NCBI RefSeq assembly: GCF_014164785.1
Contig: NZ_JACJFN010000001.1
Span: 124,001 to 188,000, forward strand
DNA from: Aquipseudomonas guryensis
GTDB taxonomy: Bacteria; Pseudomonadota; Gammaproteobacteria; Pseudomonadales; Pseudomonadaceae
Direction: 5' to 3'
DNA: 64,000 bases
Position numbers and translations under genes: made by a program. Below are positions 1-9,000 of this stretch, piece after piece (the first letter of the stretch is position 1; each line of letters begins with the position of its first letter). A model generated the notes under the pieces. That model did not search any database. It worked only from the letters and a program-made list of their open reading frames with translations, and was not told where the DNA came from.

Positions 1-550
1 TATCGCCGAAGATGGTGGTCATCTGCCGGCGCTGCACCTCGGACACGCGGTTGTGCGGGTGCATGATGAAGATGTCGACGTTGTCGCAGGCCTTACAGCC
101 TTCGATGGCCGCCGAGCCGGTATCACCACTGGTGGCACCCATGATCACTACACGCTCGTTGCGCTTGGCCAGCACGTAGTCGAGCAGGCGGCCGAGCAGC
201 TGCAGGGCGAAATCCTTGAAAGCCAGGGTCGGGCCGTGGAACAGCTCCAGCACCCACTCGTTGCCGTTCAGTTGGCGCAGCGGCGCCACGGCGTTGTGGG
301 CAAACACCCCATAGGTTTCTTCGAGGATCTTCTTGAAGTCGGCATCCGGGATGCTGCCGGTGACGAACGGACGCATCACGCGGAAGGCCAGCTCGTGATA
401 GGGCAGGCCGGCCCAGGAGGCGATTTCTTCCTGGGTGAAGCGCGGCAGGTTTTCCGGTACGTAGAGGCCGCCGTCACTGGCCAGGCCAGCCAGCAGCACG
501 TCTTCGAAGTTGAGAACCGGGGCCTGGCCGCGGGTACTGATATAACGCAT
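1..550 (-). CDS. thrC: threonine synthase, C-terminus outside the window (partial)
   Basis: PLP enzyme converting O-phosphohomoserine to threonine, the last step of threonine synthesis in the cytoplasm. The first 183 residues are visible. They begin MRYISTRGQAP and include the PLP lysine region HGPTLAFKDF (Lys112) and the phosphate-binding loop GATSGDTGSAA near residues 138-148, both diagnostic of ThrC. The ATG lies 10 bases after the hom stop with a purine-rich GAGGGAAAG site between them, so thrC is co-transcribed with hom. The gene runs off the left edge and the remaining two thirds or so cannot be judged. Confidence 0.97.
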   Translation of the reverse strand, partial: MRYISTRGQAPVLNFEDVLLAGLASDGGLYVPENLPRFTQEEIASWAGLPYHELAFRVMRPFVTGSIPDADFKKILEETYGVFAHNAVAPLRQLNGNEWVLELFHGPTLAFKDFALQLLGRLLDYVLAKRNERVVIMGATSGDTGSAAIEGCKACDNVDIFIMHPHNRVSEVQRRQMTTIFGD

Positions 551-560
551 GTTCTTTCCC

Positions 561-1865
561 TCAGCCCAGTTGTTCGACGCGGATACGCACCACGCGACCG
601 ACCACGTCGCTCAGCGCTTCCAGCGCGGCGATGGCGTCGTTGACGCGCGACTCGACCACCCGGTGGGTGACCAGAATCATCGGTACCAGGCCGTCGTGCT
701 CTTCGGCTTCTTTCTGCATGATCGATTCGATGTTGATGCCGCGCGCCGAGAGGATACTCGCCACCTGGGCCAACACGCCCGGATGATCCTTGGCCTGGAT
801 GCGCAGGTAGTAGGCGCTCTCGCACTGCTCGATCGGCAGGATCGGGTGGTCGGACAGCGAATCCGGCTGAAAGGCCAGGTGCGGCACACGGTTTTCCGGG
901 TCGGTGGTCAGCGCACGCACCACGTCGACCAGGTCGGCCACTACGGAAGATGCGGTCGGTTCCATGCCGGCGCCGGCACCGTAGAACAGGGTCGAACCGG
1001 CGGCATCGCCATTGACCATCACCGCGTTCATCACGCCATTGACGTTGGCGATCAGACGGTCAGCCGGGATCAGCGTCGGGTGCACGCGCAGCTCGAAACC
1101 GGCCTCGGTGCGACGAGCCACACCGAGGTGCTTGATGCGGTAGCCCAGGGCTTCGGCGTAGTTGACGTCGGCGCTGGTCAGCTGGCTGATGCCTTCGGTG
1201 TAGGCCTTGTCGAACTGCAGCGGGATACCAAAGGCGATGGAGGCGAGGATGGTCAGCTTGTGCGCGGCGTCGATGCCTTCGACGTCGAAGGTCGGATCGG
1301 CTTCGGCATAGCCGAGGGCCTGAGCCTCTTTCAACACGTCAGAGAAGGCACGGCCTTTCTCGCGCATCTCGGTAAGGATGAAGTTGCCGGTGCCGTTGAT
1401 GATGCCCGCCAGCCAGTTAATGCGGTTGCCGGCCAGGCCTTCGCGGATCGCCTTGATCACCGGGATGCCGCCAGCCACGGCCGCTTCGAAAGCGACGATA
1501 ACGCCCTTCTCGCGCGCCTTGGCGAAGATTTCGTTGCCGTGCACGGCGATCAGCGCCTTGTTCGCGGTGACCACGTGCTTGCCGTTCTCGATGGCCTTGA
1601 GCACCAGCTCGTGGGCCAGGGTGTAGCCACCGATCAGCTCGATGACCACGTCGATCTCGGGGTTGTTCGCCACATCGAAAATATCAGCAGTGATGGGGGT
1701 GCTGCCGGTATCGCATTTCGGGTTGGGGCGACGTGCAGCAATCTGCGCGACTTCGATTCCGCGCCCGGCACGGCGGGCAATCTCCTCGGCATTGCGTTTA
1801 AGCACATTGAAGGTGCCGCCACCGACGGTACCCAGCCCACAGATGCCTACTTTGACCGGTTTCAC
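561..1865 (-). CDS. hom: homoserine dehydrogenase
   Basis: Reduces aspartate semialdehyde to homoserine with NAD(P)H, the branch point to threonine and methionine. The 434-residue product has an N-terminal Rossmann motif GLGTVG (residues 10-15), a central catalytic domain with the EADPTFDVEGIDAAHK segment, and a C-terminal ACT domain from about residue 353 (HPGVLAQVASIL), which normally binds threonine for feedback inhibition. The start is taken as the GTG at 1865, giving (M)KPVKVGICGLG as in other pseudomonads, with GGGGA upstream. An in-frame ATG 69 bases earlier would add an unlikely tail. It heads a hom-thrC unit. Confidence 0.97.
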   Translation of the reverse strand: MKPVKVGICGLGTVGGGTFNVLKRNAEEIARRAGRGIEVAQIAARRPNPKCDTGSTPITADIFDVANNPEIDVVIELIGGYTLAHELVLKAIENGKHVVTANKALIAVHGNEIFAKAREKGVIVAFEAAVAGGIPVIKAIREGLAGNRINWLAGIINGTGNFILTEMREKGRAFSDVLKEAQALGYAEADPTFDVEGIDAAHKLTILASIAFGIPLQFDKAYTEGISQLTSADVNYAEALGYRIKHLGVARRTEAGFELRVHPTLIPADRLIANVNGVMNAVMVNGDAAGSTLFYGAGAGMEPTASSVVADLVDVVRALTTDPENRVPHLAFQPDSLSDHPILPIEQCESAYYLRIQAKDHPGVLAQVASILSARGINIESIMQKEAEEHDGLVPMILVTHRVVESRVNDAIAALEALSDVVGRVVRIRVEQLG

Positions 1866-1977
1866 TCTGATTTCCCCATCTGCACTGCGTAAAACGGCCG
1901 GAGCAAGCCCCGGCCGCATAAAAGAGCCGCACATTACGAAGCGGTTCCCTATTAGTCAATCTACCAGCGACCCCGGA

Positions 1978-2703
1978 TTACTTGGCCTCCAGGGCAATTT
2001 TTGCCAGATCGGGTGCCGGTTTGTATCCCGGAATCAGCTGACCGTTCGCCAGAACGATGGCAGGCGTACCATTCACACCAATGGCCTTACCCAGTTCGTA
2101 GTGCTTCATGACGGGATTTACGCACTTCCCGGGTGGCAGCTCCTGGCGGGCCTTGGCCTTGTCCATCGCAGCCTGGCGATCCTTGGCGCACCACACGCTG
2201 ACCAGACCGTTGTAGCCATGGGAACCCTCGCCCTGGCGTGGGAAGGCGACATAACGCACCTCGACGCCGAGGCGATTGAGCTCCGGCACCTCGCTGTGCA
2301 GCTTCTGGCAGTAACCGCAATCGGGATCGGTAAACACGGTGATATGGGTCTTCGGCTGCTTCGGTGCAAATACCACCATTTCGCTCAACGGAACTTCGTT
2401 GATCAGCTTGGCGATGCCTTGGCTTTGCACCTTCTCGGTCAGATTGACTGCACTATCATCCTTGAACTGATAGAGATTGCCCTGCAGGAGGAACTGTCCA
2501 TCGGCACTGGCATAGAGCAGGCGACCACCCTTTAGCTGCACCTGAAACAGACCGGTCATTGGACTCTCGGCAATAGCCTCAATCGGCAACTTGGGGTCTA
2601 ACTTGTAAAGCGTGGCACGGATGGCCTGATCCGGATCGGCCGCTTGGGCAATGGCAGCAACAAGGCCGAGCGCGGTGCCGGCAATAAGGCGGAAAACGGG
2701 CAT
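1978..2703 (-). CDS. dsbC: thiol:disulfide interchange protein DsbC
   Basis: Periplasmic disulfide isomerase that corrects wrongly paired cysteines. The 241-residue protein has a cleavable signal peptide (MPVFRLIAGTALGLVAAIAQA), an N-terminal dimerisation region, and a thioredoxin-fold domain with the active site CGYC at residues 129-132 and the cis-proline loop GTPAIV. A second Cys pair lies at WCAKD and GKCVN, as in the family. The ATG has a strong AGGAG site. It sits between xerD and hom, the usual pseudomonad order, with about 110 bases before hom. Confidence 0.97.
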   Translation of the reverse strand: MPVFRLIAGTALGLVAAIAQAADPDQAIRATLYKLDPKLPIEAIAESPMTGLFQVQLKGGRLLYASADGQFLLQGNLYQFKDDSAVNLTEKVQSQGIAKLINEVPLSEMVVFAPKQPKTHITVFTDPDCGYCQKLHSEVPELNRLGVEVRYVAFPRQGEGSHGYNGLVSVWCAKDRQAAMDKAKARQELPPGKCVNPVMKHYELGKAIGVNGTPAIVLANGQLIPGYKPAPDLAKIALEAK

Positions 2704-2943
2704 GGGTTACTCCTGTCAACAGTGCGGCCAGCCTACCACAGAAGCCCTGCAGCGCCGATCACAGACGCTGGGCGGGCATATGGAACGGATGGACTGCGGA
2801 GTCAACACGCAGAAATTGAAGCGGCGAGGCATTCAGCCACCTCGATGACATCCCTGTCGAAACGTCGTAGTCCGCCGAGCCCCGGCCCGACCATCCGTGG
2901 CCGGTCGTTCGCCGGAACGACGCAGTGCTTCGTCTTTCCCGGC

Positions 2944-3840
2944 TCACCCACGCGGATGATGCCGAGCGTGCAGTTCCTGCAGCCGCGCCTTGGCGATATG
3001 GGTGTAGATCTGCGTGGTCGACAGGTCGCTGTGCCCCAGCAGCATCTGCACCACGCGCAGGTCGGCACCATGATTGAGCAAGTGGGTGGCGAAGGCATGG
3101 CGCAGGGTATGCGGCGACAGCGACTTGGCGATCCCGGCCACCCGAGCCTGGTGCTTGATCCGGTGCCAGAAGGTCTGCCGGGTCATCTGCTCGCCGCGCA
3201 GGCTGGGAAACAGCACATCGCTCGGTTTGCCAGCCAGCAGCAAGGGCCGCGCCTCGCGCACATAGCGCTCGATCCAGGCGATCGCCTCTTCACCCATGGG
3301 CACCAAGCGCTCCTTGCTGCCCTTGCCGAACACACGCAGCACACCCTGACGCAGATTGACCTGCTCCAGGGTCAGGGAAATCAGCTCGCTTACCCGCAGG
3401 CCACAGGCATACAGGACTTCGAGCATGGCGCGGTCGCGCAGGCCAAGCGGATCGTCCAGCTCCGGCGCCGCCAGCAGCGCTTCGACATCCGCCTCGGACA
3501 ACGATTTGGGCAGCGGCCGGCCGAGCTGCGGCAGATCAATCTGCAGGGTCGGGTCCTCGCTGATCAGGCCCTCGCGCAGCAGGTAGCGGTAGAAGCCGCG
3601 CACCCCGGAAAGAAAGCGCGCCGTGGAGCGCGCCTTGTAGCCCTCAGCCAAGCGCCAGGCGAGATGATCGAGGATGATCTCACGCCCCGCCCCCGGCAAC
3701 TCCAGACCACGCTCCTCCAGCCAGGCATGGAACAGACCGAGGTCACTGCGGTAGGCATCACGGGTATGTACCGACAGGCCTTTCTCCAGCCACAAGGCAT
3801 CGAGAAAGCGATCCAGCAGAGGGTGATCGAGAACGGGCAT
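2944..3840 (-). CDS. xerD: site-specific tyrosine recombinase XerD
   Basis: With XerC it resolves chromosome dimers at dif. The product is 298 residues, the standard XerD length, with an N-terminal SAM-like domain (about 1-90) and a C-terminal catalytic domain. All active-site residues are present: Arg149 (GLRVSEL), Lys173 (FGKGSKER), His244 and Arg247 (HTLRHAF), His270 (LGHSDL) and Tyr279 (TTQIYTHI). The ATG at 3840 (MPVLDHPLLD) is preferred; a GTG three codons earlier is possible. Upstream of dsbC but separated from it by 240 bases in which I see no gene. Confidence 0.96.
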   Translation of the reverse strand: MPVLDHPLLDRFLDALWLEKGLSVHTRDAYRSDLGLFHAWLEERGLELPGAGREIILDHLAWRLAEGYKARSTARFLSGVRGFYRYLLREGLISEDPTLQIDLPQLGRPLPKSLSEADVEALLAAPELDDPLGLRDRAMLEVLYACGLRVSELISLTLEQVNLRQGVLRVFGKGSKERLVPMGEEAIAWIERYVREARPLLLAGKPSDVLFPSLRGEQMTRQTFWHRIKHQARVAGIAKSLSPHTLRHAFATHLLNHGADLRVVQMLLGHSDLSTTQIYTHIAKARLQELHARHHPRG

Positions 3841-3925
3841 AGGCAACACCAGAAACAGAACCGCTAGTCTTCCACAGCTAGCGCCATGACGGCCAGCTAG
3901 CAGAGCGAGTGATCCAGCCTCGGCC

Positions 3926-4366
3926 TTAGCCGTTTACGGTTTCCGCTGCAGCATCAGCGACAAACCCCGGCAGCACCGGGATCGGTTTATTGTCTTCGCC
4001 CACGGCAACAAAGCTGAACACACCACTGACTGCTTTCTCGCGCCCGTCGTGGTACATGCTCTCGACATAGATGTTCACCTCGACCTTGAGGCTGGTATTG
4101 CCGACCTTGATCACCCGACCGACCAGCTCGACGATTGAGCCGGCCGGTATCGCATGTTTGAAGTCGATGCGATCACTGGACACGGTCACCAGGGGCAGGC
4201 GGCAGAAGCGCGTAGCCGCGATGAAGGAGACCTCGTCCATCCAGGCCAGGGCGGTACCACCGAACAGGGTGTTGTGGTGGTTGGTGGTCGGCGGGAATAC
4301 CGCCTTGGTCACGCGGCTTTCCGACAACTCGGTGCGGCGCTGGATCTCTTGCTCTCTCGGGGTCAT
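3926..4366 (-). CDS. hotdog-fold acyl-CoA thioesterase (YciA/BFIT-like)
   Basis: Predicted cytoplasmic thioesterase hydrolysing acyl-CoA to free acid and CoA. The 146-residue single hotdog domain carries the family segment NHHNTLFGGTALAWMDE followed by a beta-sheet core (SSDRIDFKHAIPAGS, VELVGRVIKVG), as in the 4HBT acyl-CoA hydrolases. Substrate preference cannot be read. The start is the ATG at 4366 (MTPREQEIQRR); a longer form reaching 4432 would add a Ser/Thr-rich stretch unlike the family. It stands alone between the rplS terminator and xerD. Confidence 0.85.
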   Translation of the reverse strand: MTPREQEIQRRTELSESRVTKAVFPPTTNHHNTLFGGTALAWMDEVSFIAATRFCRLPLVTVSSDRIDFKHAIPAGSIVELVGRVIKVGNTSLKVEVNIYVESMYHDGREKAVSGVFSFVAVGEDNKPIPVLPGFVADAAAETVNG

Positions 4367-4489
4367 GCCACTACTGCTCTCTGAAAAAGATGTGGCTGCC
4401 GCTGTGCTGCGCGGTGTTGTGCTTCTTATCACGCTGCCCGCTGGACAGATATCGACTGCAGAACCTGCCGGTCGCAGGCCCCAGAAACG

Positions 4490-4517
4490 AAAAAAGCAGC
4501 CCGAGGGCTGCTTTTTC
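4490..4517 (-). terminator. intrinsic terminator of the rpsP-rimM-trmD-rplS operon
   Basis: A perfect 12-base stem (AAAAAGCAGCCC against GGGCTGCTTTTT) with a very short loop lies just after the rplS stop. Read on the minus strand it ends in a T run, as a Rho-independent terminator should. The A run on the other arm could let it act in both directions. Confidence 0.85.
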
Positions 4518-4536
4518 CTGCAAGGAAACCGTCCGA

Positions 4537-4887
4537 TCAGGACAGTTTTTCCTTGATGCGTGCGGCCTTGCCGGACAGGTCGCGGAGGTAGTACAGCTTG
4601 GCTTTGCGCACGTCACCGCGACGCTTGACGGCCAGGCTGTCAACCAGCGGGCTGTAGGTCTGGAAGGTACGTTCTACGCCAACACCGTTGGAGATCTTGC
4701 GCACAGTGAAAGCACTGTTCAGACCACGGTTGCGCTTGGCGATAACCACGCCTTCGAAAGCCTGCAGACGGGAACGGTCGCCTTCCTTTACTTTTACCTG
4801 AACGACAATAGTGTCGCCCGGGGCAAAGGCCGGGATTTCTTTGGTCATCTGCTCAGCTTCGAGCTGCTGAATGATTTTGTTGGTCAT
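4537..4887 (-). CDS. rplS: 50S ribosomal protein L19
   Basis: L19 of the large ribosomal subunit, sitting at the 30S-50S interface. At 116 residues it has the usual length and recognisable family segments: the N-terminal helix [45 protein letters not shown] and the basic tail [18 protein letters not shown]. Last gene of the rpsP-rimM-trmD-rplS operon, 40 bases after trmD, followed at once by an intrinsic terminator. Confidence 0.99.
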   Translation of the reverse strand: MTNKIIQQLEAEQMTKEIPAFAPGDTIVVQVKVKEGDRSRLQAFEGVVIAKRNRGLNSAFTVRKISNGVGVERTFQTYSPLVDSLAVKRRGDVRKAKLYYLRDLSGKAARIKEKLS

Positions 4888-4927
4888 GCTGTGCTCCTAA
4901 GACAAACCACGGTTTGTCATCGATACG

Positions 4928-5671
4928 TTAACTATCGTCCCGCTGGCGGATGTATTCCTCCAGCAGCTTTTTTTCTTCTCCAGAAAGCGAGCGGCTATCC
5001 AGAAGATCAGCACGGCGTTCCCAGGTCCGACCAAGGGACTGCTGTAAACGCCAGCGCCGGATGTGTTCGTGGTTGCCACTAAGCAACACGTCGGGAACAC
5101 ATTTACCCGCATACACCTCCGGGCGGGTGTAGTGCGGACAGTCGAGCAGGCCGTCGCTAAACGAATCCTCCTCGGCCGAATCTGCATGGCCCAATGCACC
5201 GGGCAACAAGCGGGTCACTGCATCGATCAGAACCATCGCCGGCAGCTCACCGCCGGAGAGAACGTAGTCACCGATCGACCATTCTTCATCGACATGTTCT
5301 TCGATGAAACGCTCGTCGATACCTTCGTAGCGGCCGGCAATCAGGATCAACGCCTCCTCGCCAGCCAGCTCACGCACTGCCGGCTGATTAAGCTGGCGGC
5401 CTTGCGGCGACAGGTAGATCACCTTCGCCTGCGCTCCGGCCGATGCCTTGGCCGCAGCCAGGGCGCCTTCCAGAGGCTTGATCTTCATCACCATGCCGGG
5501 GCCGCCACCGAAGGGGCGATCATCCACAGTCTGATGCCGGTCATCGGTGAAATCGCGCAGGTAGTGGCAGTTCAACTGCAACAGACCCTGCTTCACCGCA
5601 CGACTGGTAATGCCGTACTGACTGATGGCGGCAAACATCTCCGGGAAGATGCTGATGACTTCAACGCGCAT
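4928..5671 (-). CDS. trmD: tRNA (guanine-N1-)-methyltransferase TrmD
   Basis: SAM-dependent methyltransferase forming m1G37 in tRNAs, preventing +1 frameshifting. The trefoil-knot motifs are intact: [42 protein letters not shown], then the tail [26 protein letters not shown] that contacts tRNA. Start chosen at the ATG giving [13 protein letters not shown] (247 residues); a GTG at 5686 with a better AGG site is an alternative adding five residues. Third gene of the ribosomal operon, close to rimM. Confidence 0.96.
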   Translation of the reverse strand: MRVEVISIFPEMFAAISQYGITSRAVKQGLLQLNCHYLRDFTDDRHQTVDDRPFGGGPGMVMKIKPLEGALAAAKASAGAQAKVIYLSPQGRQLNQPAVRELAGEEALILIAGRYEGIDERFIEEHVDEEWSIGDYVLSGGELPAMVLIDAVTRLLPGALGHADSAEEDSFSDGLLDCPHYTRPEVYAGKCVPDVLLSGNHEHIRRWRLQQSLGRTWERRADLLDSRSLSGEEKKLLEEYIRQRDDS

Positions 5672-5700
5672 GGCACTCGCTCGCACAAGAGCCTGTCAGC

Positions 5701-6234
5701 TCAGAAATCAGCATCCCAGTCGACCTGCATTTCGCCAGCGGCCAGATCGACCTTGAGCACACACTGCGCGGTATACGGCAGCAGGCGTTCACGGTCATCC
5801 AGGCTGTCAGCGCAGGGCTTGACCACCATCACATCGTTGGCACCGGTCTCCAGCAGGTGGTCGATTTTGCCGAGCAGTTGCCCGAGCTGATCGATAACCT
5901 TGAGACCTTCGAGCTGGTACCAGTAGAACTCGTCTTCAGCCAGATCCGGCAGCAACGCACGGGGCACACAAATGTCGAAACCCGCGAAGGTACGTGCCAC
6001 TTCGCGGTCATCGAGGCCCTTGAGCTTTGCCACCAGGACCTTGCCTTGCAAGCGTCCACTTAGCATCTCAACCTGCTTGACCTCTGCATCGCGCTTGAGC
6101 GTCCAATGCGGGTAATCAAGCAGGTTGTCGATCGGATCGGTGAAGGAATAAATCTTCACCTCGCCACGCACACCGTGCACCGAAGTGATCTTGCCGAGGA
6201 CGATCAGGTCCTCAGCGGTCGGCGTCGTGGTCAT
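5701..6234 (-). CDS. rimM: ribosome maturation factor RimM
   Basis: Assists maturation of the 30S head by binding S19. The 177-residue protein has the N-terminal RimM barrel (LIVLGKITSVHGVRGEVKIYSF) and the C-terminal PRC-barrel part (FYWYQLEGLKVID...LGKIDHLLETGANDVMVVK). Starts five bases after rpsP and is followed by trmD, the conserved operon order. Length and motifs are normal for the family. Confidence 0.97.
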   Translation of the reverse strand: MTTTPTAEDLIVLGKITSVHGVRGEVKIYSFTDPIDNLLDYPHWTLKRDAEVKQVEMLSGRLQGKVLVAKLKGLDDREVARTFAGFDICVPRALLPDLAEDEFYWYQLEGLKVIDQLGQLLGKIDHLLETGANDVMVVKPCADSLDDRERLLPYTAQCVLKVDLAAGEMQVDWDADF

Positions 6235-6239
6235 AGTAC

Positions 6240-6491
6240 TCAGGCAGCGGCCTTGGCAGCGTCCTTGAGCAGCTGAGCAACACGCTCAGACGGCTGGGCG
6301 CCTTGGCTCAGCCAGTAAGTGACGCGCTCCTGATTAACAGAAAGCTTCACTTCACCACCGGTGGCGATCGGGTTGAAGAAACCCACGCGCTCAACGAAAC
6401 GACCATCGCGCGCATTGCGGCTGTTGGTCACGGTCAGGTGGTAGAAGGGGCGCTTCTTGGAGCCGCCACGGGCAAGACGGATGGTTACCAT
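6240..6491 (-). CDS. rpsP: 30S ribosomal protein S16
   Basis: Small-subunit protein S16, needed for 30S assembly. The 83-residue product begins [19 protein letters not shown] and continues with the family segment [14 protein letters not shown]. The ATG at 6491 is fixed by this N-terminus; the open frame extends upstream without homology. First gene of the rpsP-rimM-trmD-rplS operon, with a promoter about 80 bases upstream. Confidence 0.99.
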   Translation of the reverse strand: MVTIRLARGGSKKRPFYHLTVTNSRNARDGRFVERVGFFNPIATGGEVKLSVNQERVTYWLSQGAQPSERVAQLLKDAAKAAA

Positions 6492-6566
6492 GTGAACATC
6501 GTTCCTGTAGTCGGTGCTTGCAAAACAAAAGGCACACTTTGAGGGCCTAGGCCCGAAAGGCCGCAT

Positions 6567-6594
6567 ATTCTAAGGATTATGCGACCGTTTGCAA
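6567..6594 (-). promoter_or_regulatory. sigma70-type promoter of the rpsP operon
   Basis: On the minus strand TTGCAA is followed after 16 bases by TAGAAT, then a GC-rich segment. The predicted transcript would start about 70 bases ahead of the rpsP ATG. The transcribed leader contains GC-rich self-complementary sequence (around 6543-6562) of unknown role. Placement is by motif only. Confidence 0.55.
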
Positions 6595-6674
6595 ATCTCT
6601 TTTTGGTTCCGCCGGTCGGCGTCGCCCTGCAAGCCAGGCAGGGCGGCCCTATACGGCATTCGCGGGCAGGCTGC

Positions 6675-8051
6675 TCAGAGCTTGGGCATGCCGCCGCCGG
6701 GCATCATTCCGCCCAGACCCCGCATCATCTTGGCCATGCCGCCCTTGGCAGTGAACTTCTTCATCATCTTCTGCATCTGCTTGTGCTGCTTGATCAGCCG
6801 CCCGACATCCTGCACCTGGGTGCCGGAACCAAGGGCAATGCGGCGCTTGCGCGAGCCACTGATGATGTCCGGGTCACGGCGCTCGGCTGGGGTCATCGAG
6901 CAGATGATCGCGTCCATCTGCTTGAACTGCTTCTCGGCTGCACCCTGGGCGCCGCTCATTTGCGACAGATTGACCCCGCCGATGGACGGTAGCTTGTCCA
7001 TCAGACCACCCAAGCCGCCCATGTTCTTCATCTGCTGCAGCTGATCGCGGAAGTCTTCGAGGTCGAAGCCTTTGCCCTTCTTCAGCTTCTTGGTGAGCTT
7101 CTCGGCCTTCTCGCGGTCGATGGTCTGCTCGGCCTGCTCGATCAGGCTGAGCACGTCACCCATGCCGAGGATGCGCGAGGCGATACGATCCGGATGGAAG
7201 GGCTCGAGCGCGTCGCTCTTCTCGCCCATACCGATGAACTTGATCGGCTTGCCGGTGATGTGGCGCACGGACAGCGCGGCACCACCACGGGCATCGCCGT
7301 CGACCTTGGTCAGCACCACGCCGGTCAGCGGCAGCGCATCGCCGAAGGCCTTGGCCGTGTTGGCGGCATCCTGGCCGGTCATGGCGTCGACCACGAACAG
7401 GGTCTCGGCCGGCTTGGTCGCCGCATGCACGGCCTGGATCTCGGCCATCATCTCGGCATCGATGGCCAGACGGCCGGCGGTGTCGACGATGACCACGTCG
7501 ATGAACTTGAGCTTGGCCTCGGCAATCGCCGCCTGGGCAATGGCCACCGGCTGCTGGCTGCTGTCGGACGGGAAGAAGGTCACACCGATGTCGCTGGCCA
7601 GGGTTTCCAGCTGCTTGATCGCCGCCGGGCGATAGACGTCAGCCGAGACCAGCATCACCGTCTTCTTCTTGCGCTCCTTGAGGAAGCGCGCCAGCTTGCC
7701 GGCGGTGGTGGTCTTGCCAGCACCCTGCAGGCCGGCCATCAGCACCACGGCGGGAGGGGTGACGGCGAGGCTGAGATCCTCGTTGGCCGCACCCATCAGC
7801 TCTTCCAGCTCGGCGCGCACGATCTTCACGAATGCCTGACCGGGCGTCAGGCTCTTCGACACCTCGGTGCCGACCGCGCGATCCTTGACCTTGTTGACGA
7901 AGTCCTTGACCACCGGCAGCGCAACATCGGCCTCGAGCAGGGCCATGCGCACTTCACGCAGGGTGTCCTTGATGTTGTCTTCGCTCAGTTTGGCCTTGCC
8001 GGTGACATGACGCAGCGTCTGTGACAGGCGGTCAGTTAGGTTTTCGAACAT
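6675..8051 (-). CDS. ffh: signal recognition particle protein Ffh
   Basis: GTPase subunit of SRP that binds signal peptides and docks with FtsY at the inner membrane. The 458-residue product has the N domain, the G domain with P-loop GLQGAGKTT (107-115), DTAGR, and TKVDGDARGG, and a methionine-rich M domain ending MAKMMRGLGGMMPGGGMPKL. ATG at 8051 (MFENLTDRL) has AAAGGAAAG upstream. Divergent from the CcsA-like gene. A minus-strand TATACT (8089-8094) could be its -10 but has no good -35. Confidence 0.99.
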   Translation of the reverse strand: MFENLTDRLSQTLRHVTGKAKLSEDNIKDTLREVRMALLEADVALPVVKDFVNKVKDRAVGTEVSKSLTPGQAFVKIVRAELEELMGAANEDLSLAVTPPAVVLMAGLQGAGKTTTAGKLARFLKERKKKTVMLVSADVYRPAAIKQLETLASDIGVTFFPSDSSQQPVAIAQAAIAEAKLKFIDVVIVDTAGRLAIDAEMMAEIQAVHAATKPAETLFVVDAMTGQDAANTAKAFGDALPLTGVVLTKVDGDARGGAALSVRHITGKPIKFIGMGEKSDALEPFHPDRIASRILGMGDVLSLIEQAEQTIDREKAEKLTKKLKKGKGFDLEDFRDQLQQMKNMGGLGGLMDKLPSIGGVNLSQMSGAQGAAEKQFKQMDAIICSMTPAERRDPDIISGSRKRRIALGSGTQVQDVGRLIKQHKQMQKMMKKFTAKGGMAKMMRGLGGMMPGGGMPKL

Positions 8052-8192
8052 GCGCTTTCCTTTCAGCGGGTCTTGCGGCAGGTCGCGGAGTATAACCAAG
8101 TGCCCGAGTCACCGACACCGCCAGCGGTCTTTCGTGAAATGCTTCTTATATGCCAAACTCACGACCTTTCGGGCCCTGCGTTACAAGGACTT

Positions 8193-8993
8193 ATGCACCC
8201 TCTGCTGCCCAGCCTCGCTGCTGCCGCGCTGTATGCCGGCGCCACTGTTTATCAAGGCCTGCGCCTGGCCAAGCGCGAAACGCCGAACCGGCCCCTGCTC
8301 GCACTGCTGGTACTGGTTGCCCTGCTCTGTCATGGCAGCAGCCTGTTCCTGCAGTTAAATGCCAGCGCCGGGCTGACCCTGGACTTCTTCAGCGCCGCCA
8401 GCCTGATCGCCTACGCGGTGATCCTCCTGACCCTGCTGGCCTGCCTGCGCATCCCGGTGGAAAACCTGCTGCTGGTTCTGCTGCCCGTGGGCTGTCTGAC
8501 CGTGCTGCTGGCGCAGTTTCTGCCCACTGGCACGCTGAGCCCGATCAATGAAGGTCCCGGCATTCTCGCCCACATCCTTCTGTCGATCCTAGCCTATGGC
8601 CTGCTGACCATGGCGGTGTTTCAAGCCCTGCTTCTGCTGCTGCAGGATCACCAGCTCAAGCACAAGCATCCGTCCGGGCTGATCAAGAACTTCCCGCCAC
8701 TGCAAACCATGGAAAGCCTGCTGTTCGGCTTCCTCTGGGCTGGCTGGGGCCTGCTCTCGCTGTCGCTGCTGTCCGGCTGGCTGTTCGTCGACAATCTGTT
8801 CGCCCAGCACTTGGCACACAAAACCATCCTCTCCTGCTTCGCCTGGGTGGTCTTCGCCGTGCTGCTGTGGGGCCGTCACCAGCTGGGTTGGCGCGGCCAC
8901 AAGGCCATCCGCTGGACCCTGGCAGGCTTCTGCCTGCTGATGCTGGCGTACTTCGGCAGCAAGCTGGTCCGCGAATTCATTCTGCATATCTGA
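8193..8993 (+). CDS. CcsA/YpjD-type inner-membrane protein (cytochrome c assembly family)
   Basis: Polytopic membrane protein of 266 residues with about eight hydrophobic helices, belonging to the CcmC/CcsA-like superfamily next to ffh in pseudomonads (YpjD type). Histidines sit in or near helices (LAHILLSILAYG, LAHKTILSCFAW, GRHQLGWRGHKA), compatible with haem handling, but the tryptophan-rich WWD core of true haem ligases is not obvious, so function is uncertain. Start at the ATG with AAGGA five bases upstream rather than an earlier in-frame codon. Followed after seven bases by the CBS-domain gene, so probably co-transcribed. Confidence 0.85.
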   Translation: MHPLLPSLAAAALYAGATVYQGLRLAKRETPNRPLLALLVLVALLCHGSSLFLQLNASAGLTLDFFSAASLIAYAVILLTLLACLRIPVENLLLVLLPVGCLTVLLAQFLPTGTLSPINEGPGILAHILLSILAYGLLTMAVFQALLLLLQDHQLKHKHPSGLIKNFPPLQTMESLLFGFLWAGWGLLSLSLLSGWLFVDNLFAQHLAHKTILSCFAWVVFAVLLWGRHQLGWRGHKAIRWTLAGFCLLMLAYFGSKLVREFILHI

Positions 8994-9000
8994 GCCGCCC

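Noticed and set aside
6623-6645. Hairpin after ffh as a terminator
   Set aside because: Eight-base stem (CGCCCTGC/GCAGGGCG) but followed on the minus strand by GACGCC and no T run; left out.
8089-8094. TATACT as a firm ffh promoter
   Set aside because: No -35 at a reasonable distance; kept only as a remark in the ffh entry.
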